The notes: generated by a model from the letters alone, not told the origin. Positions 26,163 to 36,390 are shown, counted from the first letter of the stretch. The stretch: DNA of 64,000 bases from an uncultured Enterobacteriaceae bacterium (GCA_936920625.1 CAKZHC010000050.1:25476-89475), one strand, 5' to 3'. Program-made: numbers and translations.

Positions 26163-26729
26163 ATGACCAAAAAACGACAAAAACCCATTATTCATCATAT
26201 TGAAGTTATCGCAAAGTCGCATCTGTTCACTGTTGAAGCTGTAGATCTGGAGTTTAGCAACGGGGTCAGGAGGGTATTTGAGCGTATGCGCCCTTTAGGC
26301 AGAGATTCAGTGATGATTGTGCCGATTGTCGATAATAATCTTGTGTTAATCGAAGAGTATGCTGTTGGCGTCGAGTCCTATCAAATTGGTTTTCCTAAAG
26401 GACTGATTGATGGGGATGAAGCTATCCTGATGGCTGCAAACCGCGAGCTGAAAGAAGAGACGGGATTTGGTGCAAAAAAAATGGAGATACTAAGTAAACT
26501 GACGATGTCCCCCGCTTATTTTTCAGGTGTGATGAATATTGTGGTTGCTGAGGGACTTTATCAGGAAAAGTTGCAGGGAGACGAACCGGAACCGCTTATC
26601 GTCCGTTACTGGCCAGTCAATGATATGATGGCGCTGCTAAATAAGCCTGGTTTTGATGAGGCTCGCAACGTCAGTGCACTTTTTCTGGTAAGAGAATGGC
26701 TGCGGAAGCACGAACGTATTATTGCCTGA
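26163..26729 (+). CDS. nudE: ADP compounds hydrolase NudE (Nudix)
   Basis: 188 aa. The Nudix box G-x5-E-x7-RELxEExGF is seen as GLIDGDEAILMAANRELKEE then TGFG (about residues 81-103). Flanking blocks VDLEFSNGVRRVFERMRP and ARNVSALFLVREWL are typical of NudE. It hydrolyses ADP-ribose, NADH and diadenosine polyphosphates. It is convergent with mrcA and divergent from igaA, the conserved arrangement. Confidence 0.96.
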   Translation: MTKKRQKPIIHHIEVIAKSHLFTVEAVDLEFSNGVRRVFERMRPLGRDSVMIVPIVDNNLVLIEEYAVGVESYQIGFPKGLIDGDEAILMAANRELKEETGFGAKKMEILSKLTMSPAYFSGVMNIVVAEGLYQEKLQGDEPEPLIVRYWPVNDMMALLNKPGFDEARNVSALFLVREWLRKHERIIA

Positions 26730-26916
26730 TAAGGTAGTGTATGCATAAACAGCCTACAAGGTCAGCACTGATACTCTAGCACAAAAACATAAGTCCGTTA
26801 TATCAGATTTCAGGCGTCCAAGTTTTATCTGTCTCCTGACACACATCGAATCTGAAAGCAGGAGTTCATCTTATCGTTGCCCGCCAGCGGCCAGTGTTCA
26901 CAAATAAACTAATTAG

Positions 26917-29472
26917 CTAAAACAGCTCCTGTCTGTGGCCATTCTCTTCGAACACTGTTCCAATATTGGGCACGGAATACTCATGAGGCTGTGTGCCCTG
27001 AATAAAATATTCCTGGCAGGCATTAGTGTGACCCCGAGCCAACTTGCCGGTTGAGCGATCAATTGAGACCGATACAACGCCCTCCGGCGGAACTAATGGT
27101 TGAACAGGCACGTCTGCGAGGACGGCCGCCATAAATTGATCCCATGCAGGTTGTGCACTTTTAGCTCCCCCTTCGTGCCCGGATATCTGGTCTTTGATAA
27201 CGCCTGACAAGGTAGTACTTCCCAGATCACGCCGGTGATCGTCGAAGCCAATCCACACTGTTGTTACAACCCCCGGGCCGTAACCAGAAAACCAGGCATC
27301 TTTTGAGCTGTTAGTGGTACCGGTTTTGCCGCCGATATCTCTGCGCCTGAGATCACGACTGGCGCGCCAGCCAGTCCCCATCCAGAATCCTGGGTCACCA
27401 AAAATATTGGAGTTAAGTGCACTTTTAATGAGGAATGCCAGCTGAGTGTTTATCACATGCGGTGCATAACTTTGCTGATAGTCCTGCGCTATCTGATTGG
27501 GAGTCGCTTGATCAGGTTGAGGAACAGGCGTTGTATTATTACTCGTGCCGGGGCTGGCAATGTCCTCTAAATGCTCTTTATTTAGTGTGACTGCCTTGCT
27601 AGTTTCACCATAAATCACAGGTAAATTACACTTAGGGCAGGCAATTTTTGGCCCGGCGCTAAATAGTGTTTTATCCTGCTCATTATTAATTCTGGCAATG
27701 AAGTAAGGATTAACAAGGAACCCACCATTGGCCATGACCGCATAACCCCGCACCAATTGCATAGGGGTAAAAGAGGCTGAACCGAGCGCCAGTGATTCGG
27801 TGGCAACAATGTTCTGCGCCGGGAAGCCGAAACGCTGTAAATAGGCGGCAGCATAATCAACACCCATTGCCCGCATTGCCCGAACCATCACAACGTTTTT
27901 TGACTCTCCCAGCCCTTGACGCAAGCGGATAGGCCCGAAATACTTTTCTGGAGAGTTTTTCGGGCGCCATTCCACACCGGCACCTGCATCCCAGCGAGTA
28001 ATGGGCGCATCATTGATAATTGAAGCCAGTGTCAGACCCCGGTCCATTGCGGCGGTGTAAAGGAAAGGCTTAATATTTGATCCCACCTGACGTAACGATT
28101 GTGTAACCCGATTAAATTTACTCAAATTAAAATCAAAACCACCCACCAGAGCTAGCACTGCGCCATCTTCAGGGTCAATTGACACCATAGCTGAGTTGAC
28201 ATCCGGCATTTGAGCCAGCCACCAGCCATTATCCACTTTTCGCACCCATATCTGCTGGCCCGGCTGAAGCACATCGCTGATGGAACGGGGGGCAGTTCCC
28301 TGTAATTTGTCAGTTTTATAGGGACGAGCCCAGCGCACGGCATCAATACCCAGCACGACGGTATTGCCATTACGCAGTAGCACGATTGCTTTATTATTAT
28401 CCGCAGAAAGTACAGCAGCCGGATTTAATGGTCCATGGGTGGTCAATGACTGGAGGCTTTCCAAAATCTTTTCCCGTTGCCAGGGCCCCTCTCCCGCTTT
28501 CCATAATACGGCAGCGGGGCCACGATAGCCGTGGCGCATGTCATAGTTAATGACGTTATCTTCCATTGCTTGTTGTGCAGCAACCTGGGTTTTTTTGGTA
28601 ATAGTGGTATACACTTTATAACCATCTGTATAAGCATCCTCACCATAATTTCTTACCATTTCCTGTCTCACCATCTCGGTCAGATAAGGGGCGGGAAAGT
28701 CAATTTTAGGTGCATGATACGTTGCAACCAACGGTTTAACGAGCGCATCAAGATATTGCGATTCCGTTATGTAGTGTTGGTTGAGCATCCGTGCCAGTAC
28801 CAGGTTACGACGCTGCAAAGCACGGGTATGGGAGTAGAGTGGGTTAGATGTTGAAGGTGCTTTAGGCAGGCCGGCAATCGTTGCCATTTCGCTAAGCGAA
28901 AGCTGATTTGGTGTTTTTCCAAAGTAAACCTGTGCAGCAGCACCCACGCCATAAGCACGATTTCCCAAATAGATTTTGTTGAGATAAAGCTCAAGAATTT
29001 CATTTTTTGTCAGCATCTGCTCAATACGAATCGCCAGAACAGCTTCTTTAATTTTTCGTATCAGTGTTCGTTCAGACGACAGGAAGAAATTACGCGCCAG
29101 CTGTTGTGTAATAGTACTTGCCCCTTGGGTGGCATGCCCGGAGGTTACAGCGACGCTGACCGCGCGAAAAATACCAATCGGATCAACGCCATGGTGTTCG
29201 TAAAAACGATTATCTTCTGTGGCGATGAAGGCGTTAATTAACATTTCTGGCATTTGATTCAATGCCATGGGAATGCGCCGTTTTTCCCCATACTGACCAA
29301 TAAGCTGATTATCAGCACTATAAATCTGCATCGGTATTTGCAGACGGACATCTTTTAGCATGTTCACATCAGGTAACTGATGCTCGACAGATTTATATAA
29401 GCCATAAACTGCAGCCGCTCCCAACAACATGAAACAGATGACAAGAACCAAAAAATACTTTACGAACTTCAC
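26917..29472 (-). CDS. mrcA: Penicillin-binding protein 1A (bifunctional transglycosylase/transpeptidase)
   Basis: 851 aa. An N-terminal membrane anchor (residues 7-28) is followed by the glycosyltransferase domain with EDNRFYEHHGVDPIG and GASTITQQLARNFF. The transpeptidase domain has SxxK as GSNIKPFLYTAA, SxN as ESKNVVM and KTG as GGKTGTTNSSKDAWF. It polymerises and crosslinks peptidoglycan in the periplasm. Length matches E. coli PBP1a (850). Divergent from hofM across 119 bp. Confidence 0.97.
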   Translation of the reverse strand: MKFVKYFLVLVICFMLLGAAAVYGLYKSVEHQLPDVNMLKDVRLQIPMQIYSADNQLIGQYGEKRRIPMALNQMPEMLINAFIATEDNRFYEHHGVDPIGIFRAVSVAVTSGHATQGASTITQQLARNFFLSSERTLIRKIKEAVLAIRIEQMLTKNEILELYLNKIYLGNRAYGVGAAAQVYFGKTPNQLSLSEMATIAGLPKAPSTSNPLYSHTRALQRRNLVLARMLNQHYITESQYLDALVKPLVATYHAPKIDFPAPYLTEMVRQEMVRNYGEDAYTDGYKVYTTITKKTQVAAQQAMEDNVINYDMRHGYRGPAAVLWKAGEGPWQREKILESLQSLTTHGPLNPAAVLSADNNKAIVLLRNGNTVVLGIDAVRWARPYKTDKLQGTAPRSISDVLQPGQQIWVRKVDNGWWLAQMPDVNSAMVSIDPEDGAVLALVGGFDFNLSKFNRVTQSLRQVGSNIKPFLYTAAMDRGLTLASIINDAPITRWDAGAGVEWRPKNSPEKYFGPIRLRQGLGESKNVVMVRAMRAMGVDYAAAYLQRFGFPAQNIVATESLALGSASFTPMQLVRGYAVMANGGFLVNPYFIARINNEQDKTLFSAGPKIACPKCNLPVIYGETSKAVTLNKEHLEDIASPGTSNNTTPVPQPDQATPNQIAQDYQQSYAPHVINTQLAFLIKSALNSNIFGDPGFWMGTGWRASRDLRRRDIGGKTGTTNSSKDAWFSGYGPGVVTTVWIGFDDHRRDLGSTTLSGVIKDQISGHEGGAKSAQPAWDQFMAAVLADVPVQPLVPPEGVVSVSIDRSTGKLARGHTNACQEYFIQGTQPHEYSVPNIGTVFEENGHRQELF

Positions 29473-29591
29473 CTGATAACTCTCACTTAACGTTGTCTGG
29501 GCAGTTTATAAACATTTGAGCGGTAGTATAAAGGTAAGCCAGTGATTTTGATACGTTCATTTGAAACCTCTGGATTGGAGAGCAGGCTCTC

Positions 29592-30434
29592 ATGGCTTAC
29601 CGACAATGGCAAATTGGTTTGGATATCCAAAATGGTCAGTTATATGCTCTGGCCACTCAATATCATCGCCGTTACGGCTGGCAATTGCGTTACTGGTGGC
29701 AACAGCAACTGCCTCCAGATACTCTGATTAACGGGGTGCTGCAATCCTCTGAACATCTTATTGGTAAACTCAGAGCGTTGCGAAGGCGGTTACCACGATC
29801 AATCTCGCTACGCGTAGGGATTCATCCCCAGTTAGCATTGCACCATCAGCTCACGATACCCAAATCACTGGCAACATTACGTGAACCTGAACGTGATAAG
29901 TATATCATTGCTTCAGCAGAACGACTTTTTCCACTAAATATCAATGAACTAATGCTGGATTACCGTGAAGATACAAATAAAAGCGTAGTCCATCTTACGG
30001 TAGCACGTAAAGTCGCGTTGAACAGTTGGCTGACTTGCCTCGATGCCGCAGGTTTTTCACCAGATATTCTGGAACAGACACCAGCAGCTCTCTGCTCACT
30101 TGCTCTGGCACTTAATTTGAGCAGAGATGCCACGCTTATTCATGGCCTGAACGATCACTGGCTCTGGTATGCCCCAAGCCTACCAGATGTTACTGGTTGG
30201 TGCCAGCGCAGTGAAGTAGCGGACATAACCATGCTGATTAACAGCTATCTGCCAGTCACTGGACAGCTCTATCTCAGCGATGTAGCAGATAACAGCATTA
30301 ATCCGTTGGTTTCGCCTCTTTTGCCATTTTCTGCTTTTCGTGTTCAGGCTCCACCGCTGCCAGTGAACCAGCAAGGCTTTGCACTGGCAACAGGATTAGC
30401 GCTACGGCCAGAGGATAAAGCATGGTCTGGGTAA
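29592..30434 (+). CDS. hofM: HofM, PilM-like DNA-uptake protein
   Basis: 280 aa. The opening YRQWQIGLDIQNGQ fits the actin-like PilM fold of HofM (E. coli 259 aa). It is divergent from mrcA, first in hofMNOPQ, and overlaps hofN by 13 bp. E. coli homologues are needed to use DNA as a nutrient. The sequence is weakly conserved and the assignment rests largely on position. Confidence 0.85.
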   Translation: MAYRQWQIGLDIQNGQLYALATQYHRRYGWQLRYWWQQQLPPDTLINGVLQSSEHLIGKLRALRRRLPRSISLRVGIHPQLALHHQLTIPKSLATLREPERDKYIIASAERLFPLNINELMLDYREDTNKSVVHLTVARKVALNSWLTCLDAAGFSPDILEQTPAALCSLALALNLSRDATLIHGLNDHWLWYAPSLPDVTGWCQRSEVADITMLINSYLPVTGQLYLSDVADNSINPLVSPLLPFSAFRVQAPPLPVNQQGFALATGLALRPEDKAWSG

Positions 30435-30961
30435 ATCTGCTGCCTTGGCGCGAACGCTGGTTAAAACAACAACGAACACGATGGCTAAGAAGTCACAGCT
30501 TACTGCCACTACTATTGATAGCAGGATTAGTGGGGGGCGCTTTTGCAGATGGGCTTAACCATCAGCGCAAGCAGCAGTTGATTATCTGGCAGCAGGCAAC
30601 AGCGGTTTTGCAGCAGAAAACAGACAGAAAAATATATCAGCAAAAAATACTCGACGATCGGGAGAAGGCGCTCAATATTCTGATTCTGCACCATCGGCTT
30701 AATCTTTATTGGCAACAGCTGATTGCTACGCTGGATCAAGGCATTCCTGATTCACTTTGGTTAACCAGACTGGAAAGTTCCGGACACAAGTTAAAATTTA
30801 ATGGGCGCTGTTCACAAGTGAGTGATGCTGACTATTTTCTCAACTGGCTAAAAAATCAACCACAGTTTGCTGCGGTTCATTTTATACAGCTGGCGCGTAC
30901 GTCAGAGGGGAAACTGGCATTCACTGTACAGGCTGAATGGGTTAGGGGGGCACAGGAATGA
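30422..30961 (+). CDS. hofN: HofN, PilN-like DNA-uptake protein
   Basis: 179 aa, the E. coli HofN length. It begins VNLLPWRERW, the PilN signature (VNLLPWR), then has one membrane segment (about residues 26-43) and a coiled-coil region. It is an inner-membrane assembly component of a type IV pilus-like machine. It overlaps hofM at the start and hofO by 4 bp at the end (ATGA). Confidence 0.9.
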   Translation: MVWVNLLPWRERWLKQQRTRWLRSHSLLPLLLIAGLVGGAFADGLNHQRKQQLIIWQQATAVLQQKTDRKIYQQKILDDREKALNILILHHRLNLYWQQLIATLDQGIPDSLWLTRLESSGHKLKFNGRCSQVSDADYFLNWLKNQPQFAAVHFIQLARTSEGKLAFTVQAEWVRGAQE

Positions 30962-31445
30962 TTGAGGGCTGGCTATGGCATGCATTAATGGCACCGCCCA
31001 CAATTCGCTGGTTTAGCGTAACTGTGTGTGCAGCCTTTTTTACAGTGGGGTTCTGGCTGGTTAGTGGGCAGCAATACTGGCGAACACATCGCAAACTTGA
31101 AGTCGGGCAAAAGCAGGCTATGGCAGCATATGAGTCGCAGCTGAAAATGTTTGCAAAGATGCTTGCGCGGATGATGTGTAAGCAGCGTATGCAGCAACAA
31201 AACCAACGCACTGATGATCGGGTGCCGTGCTGAATGAGTGGCAGCCGGAATTTAATGGCAATTTGCTCAGGTTCACACTCCACTGGTACGGTATGAGCCC
31301 GCTATTTAAGGCGTTAATAGAGCAATCTCCGGCTGTGAGCATCAAAAGGCTGGTTTTGCAGCCCGAAAATAATGGAACGTTGGCTGTTGAGTTGCTGCTT
31401 GAGGATCCTGGTGAAACGATTACTGGTGTTGATGTTGTTAAGTAG
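30958..31445 (+). pseudogene. hofO: HofO, PilO-like, apparently frameshifted
   Basis: The first frame (30958-31233) gives an N-terminal membrane protein with a TM at about residues 18-38 and a short coiled coil, then ends VPC-stop. A second frame, open from after a stop at 31215-31217 to 31445, continues with NEWQPEFNGNLLRFTLHWYG and a segment like the HofO C-terminal domain. Together they approximate one HofO of about 160 aa, so an indel lies in 31217-31233. HofO spans the periplasm in the same apparatus as HofN. Loss would cripple the machine. Confidence 0.6.
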
Positions 31446-31788
31446 CATGGCTATAGCACGTGATCCCTTTTTTCCGATGGAAAATGCCTGTTCGTCTCAT
31501 GCTGCTATCCCTGATGACTGGCATCTGTTAGGCGTGTTGGGCAGGGAGGGAGAGTGGGCTAGCCGCTGGCGCTCTCCGGCCGGGCGTGGCATTACGCTAT
31601 CGGTGCAGGCATATCTGGGAGAGTCTTTGTGGCAAATACACACCATGGATTTAAATGGTGTTTTGATCTCCAGAACGCTGGCCTGTAAACCAGCACACTA
31701 TCACTATGCTTTGAAAAAAGGACGTTCAGATGCGCTCATGTCTTCTCCTCGGGCTGTTGCTACTGGTATCAGCCAGCCGGGCAACTGA
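31411..31788 (+). CDS. hofP: HofP, PilP-like DNA-uptake protein
   Basis: 125 aa from a GTG at 31411 preceded by GAGGA. The product begins VKRLLVLMLLSSMAIA, a signal-like segment, then RDPFFP, the conserved RDPFxP of HofP/PilP, with two Cys (AC..., LACK). It links the inner-membrane complex to the secretin. The 3' end overlaps hofQ by 59 bp. Moderate sequence conservation; position in hofMNOPQ supports the call. Confidence 0.75.
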   Translation: MKRLLVLMLLSSMAIARDPFFPMENACSSHAAIPDDWHLLGVLGREGEWASRWRSPAGRGITLSVQAYLGESLWQIHTMDLNGVLISRTLACKPAHYHYALKKGRSDALMSSPRAVATGISQPGN

Positions 31789-32974
31789 CTCCATTATCTC
31801 AATGAATTTTAACAATGCGCCGGTAAATGAAATATTTGAGGCGCTGGCAGAGTACGAGCAGCTCAACCTGGTGATTGCTCCTGAGGTTGAAGGGGCATTA
31901 ACTTTGCATCTGCGAGAGGTACCATGGCCCCAGGCATGGCAGCTTGTTAGCCAAATGGCCAGGGTCAATAGTGAGAAACAGGGTAATGTTCTGTTAGTAT
32001 ACCCTCGCGCCTGGCAGGAAGAACAGGAACGCCAGATTGCTCTTCGCAAGGAAAAGCAATTACTGATGCTACCACTTAAGAATCAGATGGTGAAACTGCT
32101 TCATGCAGATGCTAGTGCCATTTCAGCCAGTTTGCATAAAGAGGGTGTATCACTAATTTCGCCAAGGGGTAGTGTTACGGTAGATACCCGCACCAATAGC
32201 TTGTTGCTGCGTGATACCGAAAGTTCATTACGAGGGATGGTACGTTGGATCAGGACGCTGGATGTTCCTGTAGAGCAGGTTGAGCTGGTGGCCCATATTG
32301 TAACTATTGGTCAGGATAAGCTGCGTGAGCTGGGTGTGCGATGGGGGTATCAGGCAGAAGAACAAATCAACAACGCGCTGCGAGCCAGTCAGTTTCACGT
32401 TGATCTTGCCGTCTCTGAACCAGTAGTAACCGCAGGATTCACACTGGCACGAATGGATGGGCATTTACTGGATTTAGAGTTGAGTGCCCTTGAACAGGAA
32501 AAGCAAGTTGAAATTATTGCTAGCCCTCACCTCTACACCACTCATCAGCAGTCTGCCAGCATAAAACAGGGGACTGAAATTCCCTATGAAGTTTCCAGCG
32601 GTAGTAATGGTGGCACGGCGATGGAGTTCAGAGAAGCGGTACTGGGAATGGAGGTCACTCCGGTTATTCAGGGTAATGGCCGTATTCTGCTCAAATTGCA
32701 TATCAGTCAGAATGTGCCGGGAAGACTCATACAAGCTGGCCGAAAAGAGATTGTCACCATCGATAAGCAGGAAATTGAAACTCAGGTAAGTGTCCGTGAT
32801 GGTCAGACGCTGGCATTGGGCGGAATTTTTCAACAGCATCGGGATCGTGGACGGAGTCAGGTTCCTGTACTTGGGAGCATTCCGATAATAGGCGGGTTGT
32901 TTCGCCATGAAACTACACAGCAAAAAAACCGTGAGCTCGTGATTTTTATTACTCCCCGGCTCATCGGCGAATAG
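31730..32974 (+). CDS. hofQ: HofQ secretin of the DNA-uptake apparatus
   Basis: 414 aa (E. coli 412). A signal peptide (RSCLLLGLLLLVSASRA) is followed by secretin N-domains (ISMNFNNAPVNEIFEALAEY) and the C-terminal secretin domain with VPVLGSIPIIGGLFRHE and ELVIFITPRLI. It would form the outer-membrane ring for DNA uptake as nutrient. It looks intact although hofO upstream is broken. AAGGA precedes the ATG. Confidence 0.93.
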   Translation: MRSCLLLGLLLLVSASRATDSIISMNFNNAPVNEIFEALAEYEQLNLVIAPEVEGALTLHLREVPWPQAWQLVSQMARVNSEKQGNVLLVYPRAWQEEQERQIALRKEKQLLMLPLKNQMVKLLHADASAISASLHKEGVSLISPRGSVTVDTRTNSLLLRDTESSLRGMVRWIRTLDVPVEQVELVAHIVTIGQDKLRELGVRWGYQAEEQINNALRASQFHVDLAVSEPVVTAGFTLARMDGHLLDLELSALEQEKQVEIIASPHLYTTHQQSASIKQGTEIPYEVSSGSNGGTAMEFREAVLGMEVTPVIQGNGRILLKLHISQNVPGRLIQAGRKEIVTIDKQEIETQVSVRDGQTLALGGIFQQHRDRGRSQVPVLGSIPIIGGLFRHETTQQKNRELVIFITPRLIGE

Positions 32975-33466
32975 TGGTGATTTATGCCAAACTTGCAAAA
33001 AAAATAATATCGTCCCAGCAGGACTTCCATAATGGAATTGACGCAGAGAATGAATTAGCTTACAACGTTAGCAATTTTTCCTACATTAGGTCAGGAAAAT
33101 CATCTTGTAGCCGTGTTACTGGCTTCGGGCTGTTGTTCGATCTAAGATGTAATGCCTGTTAACTTTCAGTCGGGCTTTATCAGCGTTAACCGCAGGCTAT
33201 TGGGCCATTAAAAGCTGTGTTTTTAAGTAGTTCATCACATTTTGATTACGGCCCAACGTGGAATAGCAATGATTACAGTCCTGAAAGATTGATGTCCTGT
33301 CCTCATAAAAGTATTCGCAACCAGAGGAAGTCTGCTGTTGCCAAAACACGATGAGTATTGAGATAATTTTAGTCTGACTCTCGACTATCACTTATAAGGT
33401 TTCAGTACATGTCCTGCCCGCATGGGTGGGGTATCATTAACGAATTGTCTTAGTAATACCTAAAAA
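32975..33466. other. hofQ-aroK intergenic region
   Basis: About 490 bases that should hold the aroK promoter, as in E. coli where a long leader precedes aroK. No ORF is supported and I could not single out a promoter or terminator. Confidence 0.4.
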
Positions 33467-33988
33467 ATGGCAGAGAAACGCAATATTTTTTTGGTCGGAC
33501 CTATGGGTGCTGGCAAAAGCACTGTTGGTCGCCAATTAGCTCAGCAACTTAGTATGGAATTTTATGATTCTGATCAAGAGCTTGAGCGCCGCACCGGAGC
33601 AGATTTAGGCTGGATATTTGACGTCGAAGGTGAAGTGGGTTTTCGTGATCGTGAAGAGAAAATCATCAATGAACTCACAGAAAAACAGGGTATTGTACTG
33701 GCTACTGGTGGGGGCGCTGTCAAATCACGAGAAACTCGTAAGCGTCTCTCTGCCCGTGGTGTAGTTGTTTACCTTGAAACTACGATAGAAAAACAGTTAT
33801 CACGTACCCAGCGTGATAAAAGACGCCCACTTCTTCAGGTGGATTCTCCACCACGCGAAGTGCTGGAGGCGCTGGCTGATGAACGTAATCCACTCTATGA
33901 AGAGATTGCAGATATGACGATTCGCACTAACGAACAGAGTGCGAAGATGGTCGCAAATCTCATTATCAGTATGCTTGATGAGCGTTAA
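33467..33988 (+). CDS. aroK: Shikimate kinase I
   Basis: 173 aa, full length. P-loop GPMGAGKSTVGRQLA at 11-25, shikimate-binding DSDQELE and RDREEKI, GGGAV (VLATGGGAVKSRETR) and lid RDKRRPLL. It phosphorylates shikimate with ATP in the aromatic amino-acid and folate pathway. It is followed 46 bp later by aroB in the conserved aroK-aroB-damX-dam-rpe-gph-trpS run. Confidence 0.98.
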   Translation: MAEKRNIFLVGPMGAGKSTVGRQLAQQLSMEFYDSDQELERRTGADLGWIFDVEGEVGFRDREEKIINELTEKQGIVLATGGGAVKSRETRKRLSARGVVVYLETTIEKQLSRTQRDKRRPLLQVDSPPREVLEALADERNPLYEEIADMTIRTNEQSAKMVANLIISMLDER

Positions 33989-34034
33989 CTCGCTCATCCG
34001 GCAAAATTTACTGTAATTTATTCAGAGGCATAAT

Positions 34035-35147
34035 ATGGAGAGGATCACCGTTTCGTTAGGGGAACGAAGTTACCCTATTACTATTGCGTCGGGTCTATTG
34101 GGTGATTCGGCTTCTTTCTGGCCACTGAAGGCAGGTGACCAGGCGATGTTAGTGACTAACGATACGCTGGCGCCTGTCTATCTTGATAAAGTATGCACGG
34201 TGCTGGAACGTGCTGGTATCCGGGTTGATACAGTTATTCTGCCCGATGGAGAACAATATAAAACACTGGCAACGTTGGAAACTGTTTTCAGCGCATTACT
34301 CCAGAAACCCCATGGCCGTGATACGACTATAATCGCGCTGGGTGGGGGAGTAATTGGTGATTTAACGGGTTTTGCGGCAGCCAGTTACCAGCGAGGTGTG
34401 CGTTTTATTCAGCTCCCAACAACGCTGCTGGCGCAAGTTGATTCTTCTGTTGGCGGAAAAACGGCGGTCAATCATCTGTTAGGTAAAAATATGATTGGCG
34501 CATACTATCAGCCTGCTGCGGTAGTAATCGATTTGGATTGTCTACAGACGATGCCACCGCGTCAAATTGCTACAGGCCTGGCAGAAGTCATCAAATATGG
34601 AATTATTCTGAGTGCAGATTTTTTCAACTGGCTGGAAGCAAACATGGATGCATTACTGGCCCTGGATGGTGATGCTATGGCATGGTGCATTCGCCGCTGT
34701 TGTGAGCTTAAAGCACAAGTTGTCGCAGAGGACGAACGCGAGAGAGGCCTGCGCGCGCTATTAAATCTTGGTCATACCTTTGGTCACGCTATTGAAACGC
34801 ATATGCAATACCAGAACTGGCTGCATGGCGAGGCAGTGGCCGCAGGCATGGTCATGGCGGCACGTACTGCAGAAAATCTGGGGCAGTTTAGTTCAGAACA
34901 AACTGCACGCATCATCGCGTTGTTAAAGAGAGCAGGGTTGCCAGTTTGTGGCCCGGATAGCATGTCAGCAAGTGACTACCTGCCGCACATGATGCGAGAT
35001 AAGAAGGTGCTTGCAGGAAAGTTACGCCTTGTATTGCCGTTAGAAATTGGCAAGGCTGAAGTTCGGTCAAGTGTTGCGAGTGATCATGTTCTGGCTGCTA
35101 TAGAAGCCTGTATTAATTCCTCTGATTGCAAAACTGCTAATCAGTGA
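34035..35147 (+). CDS. aroB: 3-dehydroquinate synthase
   Basis: 370 aa. NAD-binding GGGVIGDLTGFAAASYQRGV, VDSSVGGKTAVNH and zinc ligands in the LGHTFGHAIE and WLHGEAVAAGM blocks are all visible. It converts DAHP to 3-dehydroquinate, the second shikimate step. Slightly longer than E. coli AroB (362) at the C-terminus. Part of the aroKB operon. Confidence 0.98.
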   Translation: MERITVSLGERSYPITIASGLLGDSASFWPLKAGDQAMLVTNDTLAPVYLDKVCTVLERAGIRVDTVILPDGEQYKTLATLETVFSALLQKPHGRDTTIIALGGGVIGDLTGFAAASYQRGVRFIQLPTTLLAQVDSSVGGKTAVNHLLGKNMIGAYYQPAAVVIDLDCLQTMPPRQIATGLAEVIKYGIILSADFFNWLEANMDALLALDGDAMAWCIRRCCELKAQVVAEDERERGLRALLNLGHTFGHAIETHMQYQNWLHGEAVAAGMVMAARTAENLGQFSSEQTARIIALLKRAGLPVCGPDSMSASDYLPHMMRDKKVLAGKLRLVLPLEIGKAEVRSSVASDHVLAAIEACINSSDCKTANQ

Positions 35148-35344
35148 GAAGCAGGTAAAAAATTACCGCTGGTATCGGGGAGTTCAGGAGCAATCTGCCT
35201 GATATCAGTGAAGGTAAATAAATCAGCTCAATTTATGCAATGTTAAATGCCGGAGGCGGCGCTAAGTCGGATATGTTATAAATAGACCGATATAGTGCAA
35301 CGTAATCGACGTCAATCATTCCCGGTTAAAGATTAGGAGGTTTA

Positions 35345-36313
35345 ATGGATGAGTTTAAACCACAGGATGAGTTAAAGCCCGATGCCAGTGACCGCCACCC
35401 AGTGCACCCTAAGAAATCCATAGCTAATGTGGCTATATCCCGGCAGCAGATAATAATGGGAGCAGCTGTGCTGATACTGCTGTTACTGGTTTTCATGATT
35501 GCATCAACTTTTACGGGGTCTGAGAATCGTCCTGCGGAGAGTAAAACTGCATCGCAATCAATGGTAAACAGTACTGTTACCTCTGATAGCACGGGAAAGC
35601 CTGGCCTCTCTTCAGCTAATAATCAGAGTAATGGCGCGCCTCAATCCCTGACAGATGCTGGCAGTCATGATGTATCCTCTGCCAGTGATGCACCTGAGGA
35701 GTTAAGTGTGCCGCCGATATCATCTGCCCCAACAGTGGCAGAGCAGCAACCTGTGCCTGAATCTCAGCATCGTATAGAGTTATCCGGTGATCTTAATAGT
35801 GCGTTGAGCAACCAGCAGAATCAGGTTGATAACGTGGCAGAAGGTGCGCAGGAGCAGGTCAACTCTGATTTGCCAACGGCACCAGCAACTGTCAGACCTC
35901 AGGCAGATGTTCCCTCAAAGGATAGTACTCACTCAGCCAGACAATCTGGCATTACTACTCCGGAGCATACTCAGCCTGTAAAAACCGATAGTATGCATGG
36001 CAAAGCTGGGGCCAGTGGTGTTCAGCACTCGGGTCACAATAAAGCGGTTTCATTACCCAAAAGTGGTTACACTTTGCAACTCAGTGGTGCTTCGCACTCA
36101 GATTCGCTAACGTCGTGGGCTAAAAAGCAAAAGCTGAGCAATTATCATATCTATGAAACCAGACGTGGCAACAAACCCTGGTATGTTTTGGTGAGTGGTT
36201 CTTATGCTACTTCAGCAGAAGCGAAGCAGGCGATAGCCGCATTACCCCCAGATGTCCGTGCACAAAACCCTTGGGTAAAACCATTGCGACAAGTCAGGAA
36301 AGAAGCAAAATGA
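35345..36313 (+). CDS. damX: DamX, SPOR-domain cell-division protein
   Basis: 322 aa, shorter than the roughly 428 aa in E. coli; the missing length is in the variable linker. A cytoplasmic N-terminus is followed by one membrane segment (about 37-56), a long Ser/Pro/Gln-rich periplasmic linker, and a C-terminal SPOR domain (SGYTLQLSGASHSDSLTSWA to the end) that binds denuded peptidoglycan at the septum. TAGGAGG lies 4 bases before the ATG. Located between aroB and dam as expected. Confidence 0.92.
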   Translation: MDEFKPQDELKPDASDRHPVHPKKSIANVAISRQQIIMGAAVLILLLLVFMIASTFTGSENRPAESKTASQSMVNSTVTSDSTGKPGLSSANNQSNGAPQSLTDAGSHDVSSASDAPEELSVPPISSAPTVAEQQPVPESQHRIELSGDLNSALSNQQNQVDNVAEGAQEQVNSDLPTAPATVRPQADVPSKDSTHSARQSGITTPEHTQPVKTDSMHGKAGASGVQHSGHNKAVSLPKSGYTLQLSGASHSDSLTSWAKKQKLSNYHIYETRRGNKPWYVLVSGSYATSAEAKQAIAALPPDVRAQNPWVKPLRQVRKEAK

Positions 36314-36384
36314 CAGTCAGAGTAATTTGTCTTTGCTGCTTCATATAGCGGAATTATGTTTGTCCGAAAAAAGTATCAGATGTA

Positions 36385-36390
36385 TATAAT
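36385..36390 (+). promoter_or_regulatory. Candidate -10 box upstream of dam
   Basis: TATAAT at 36385-36390 with a TTGTCC -35-like element at 36360-36365 (19-bp spacing, longer than ideal). A short inverted repeat AGAGT/ACTCT (36403-36407, 36417-36421) follows just before the dam ATG and may affect translation, because no strong ribosome-binding site is present. Confidence 0.3.
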
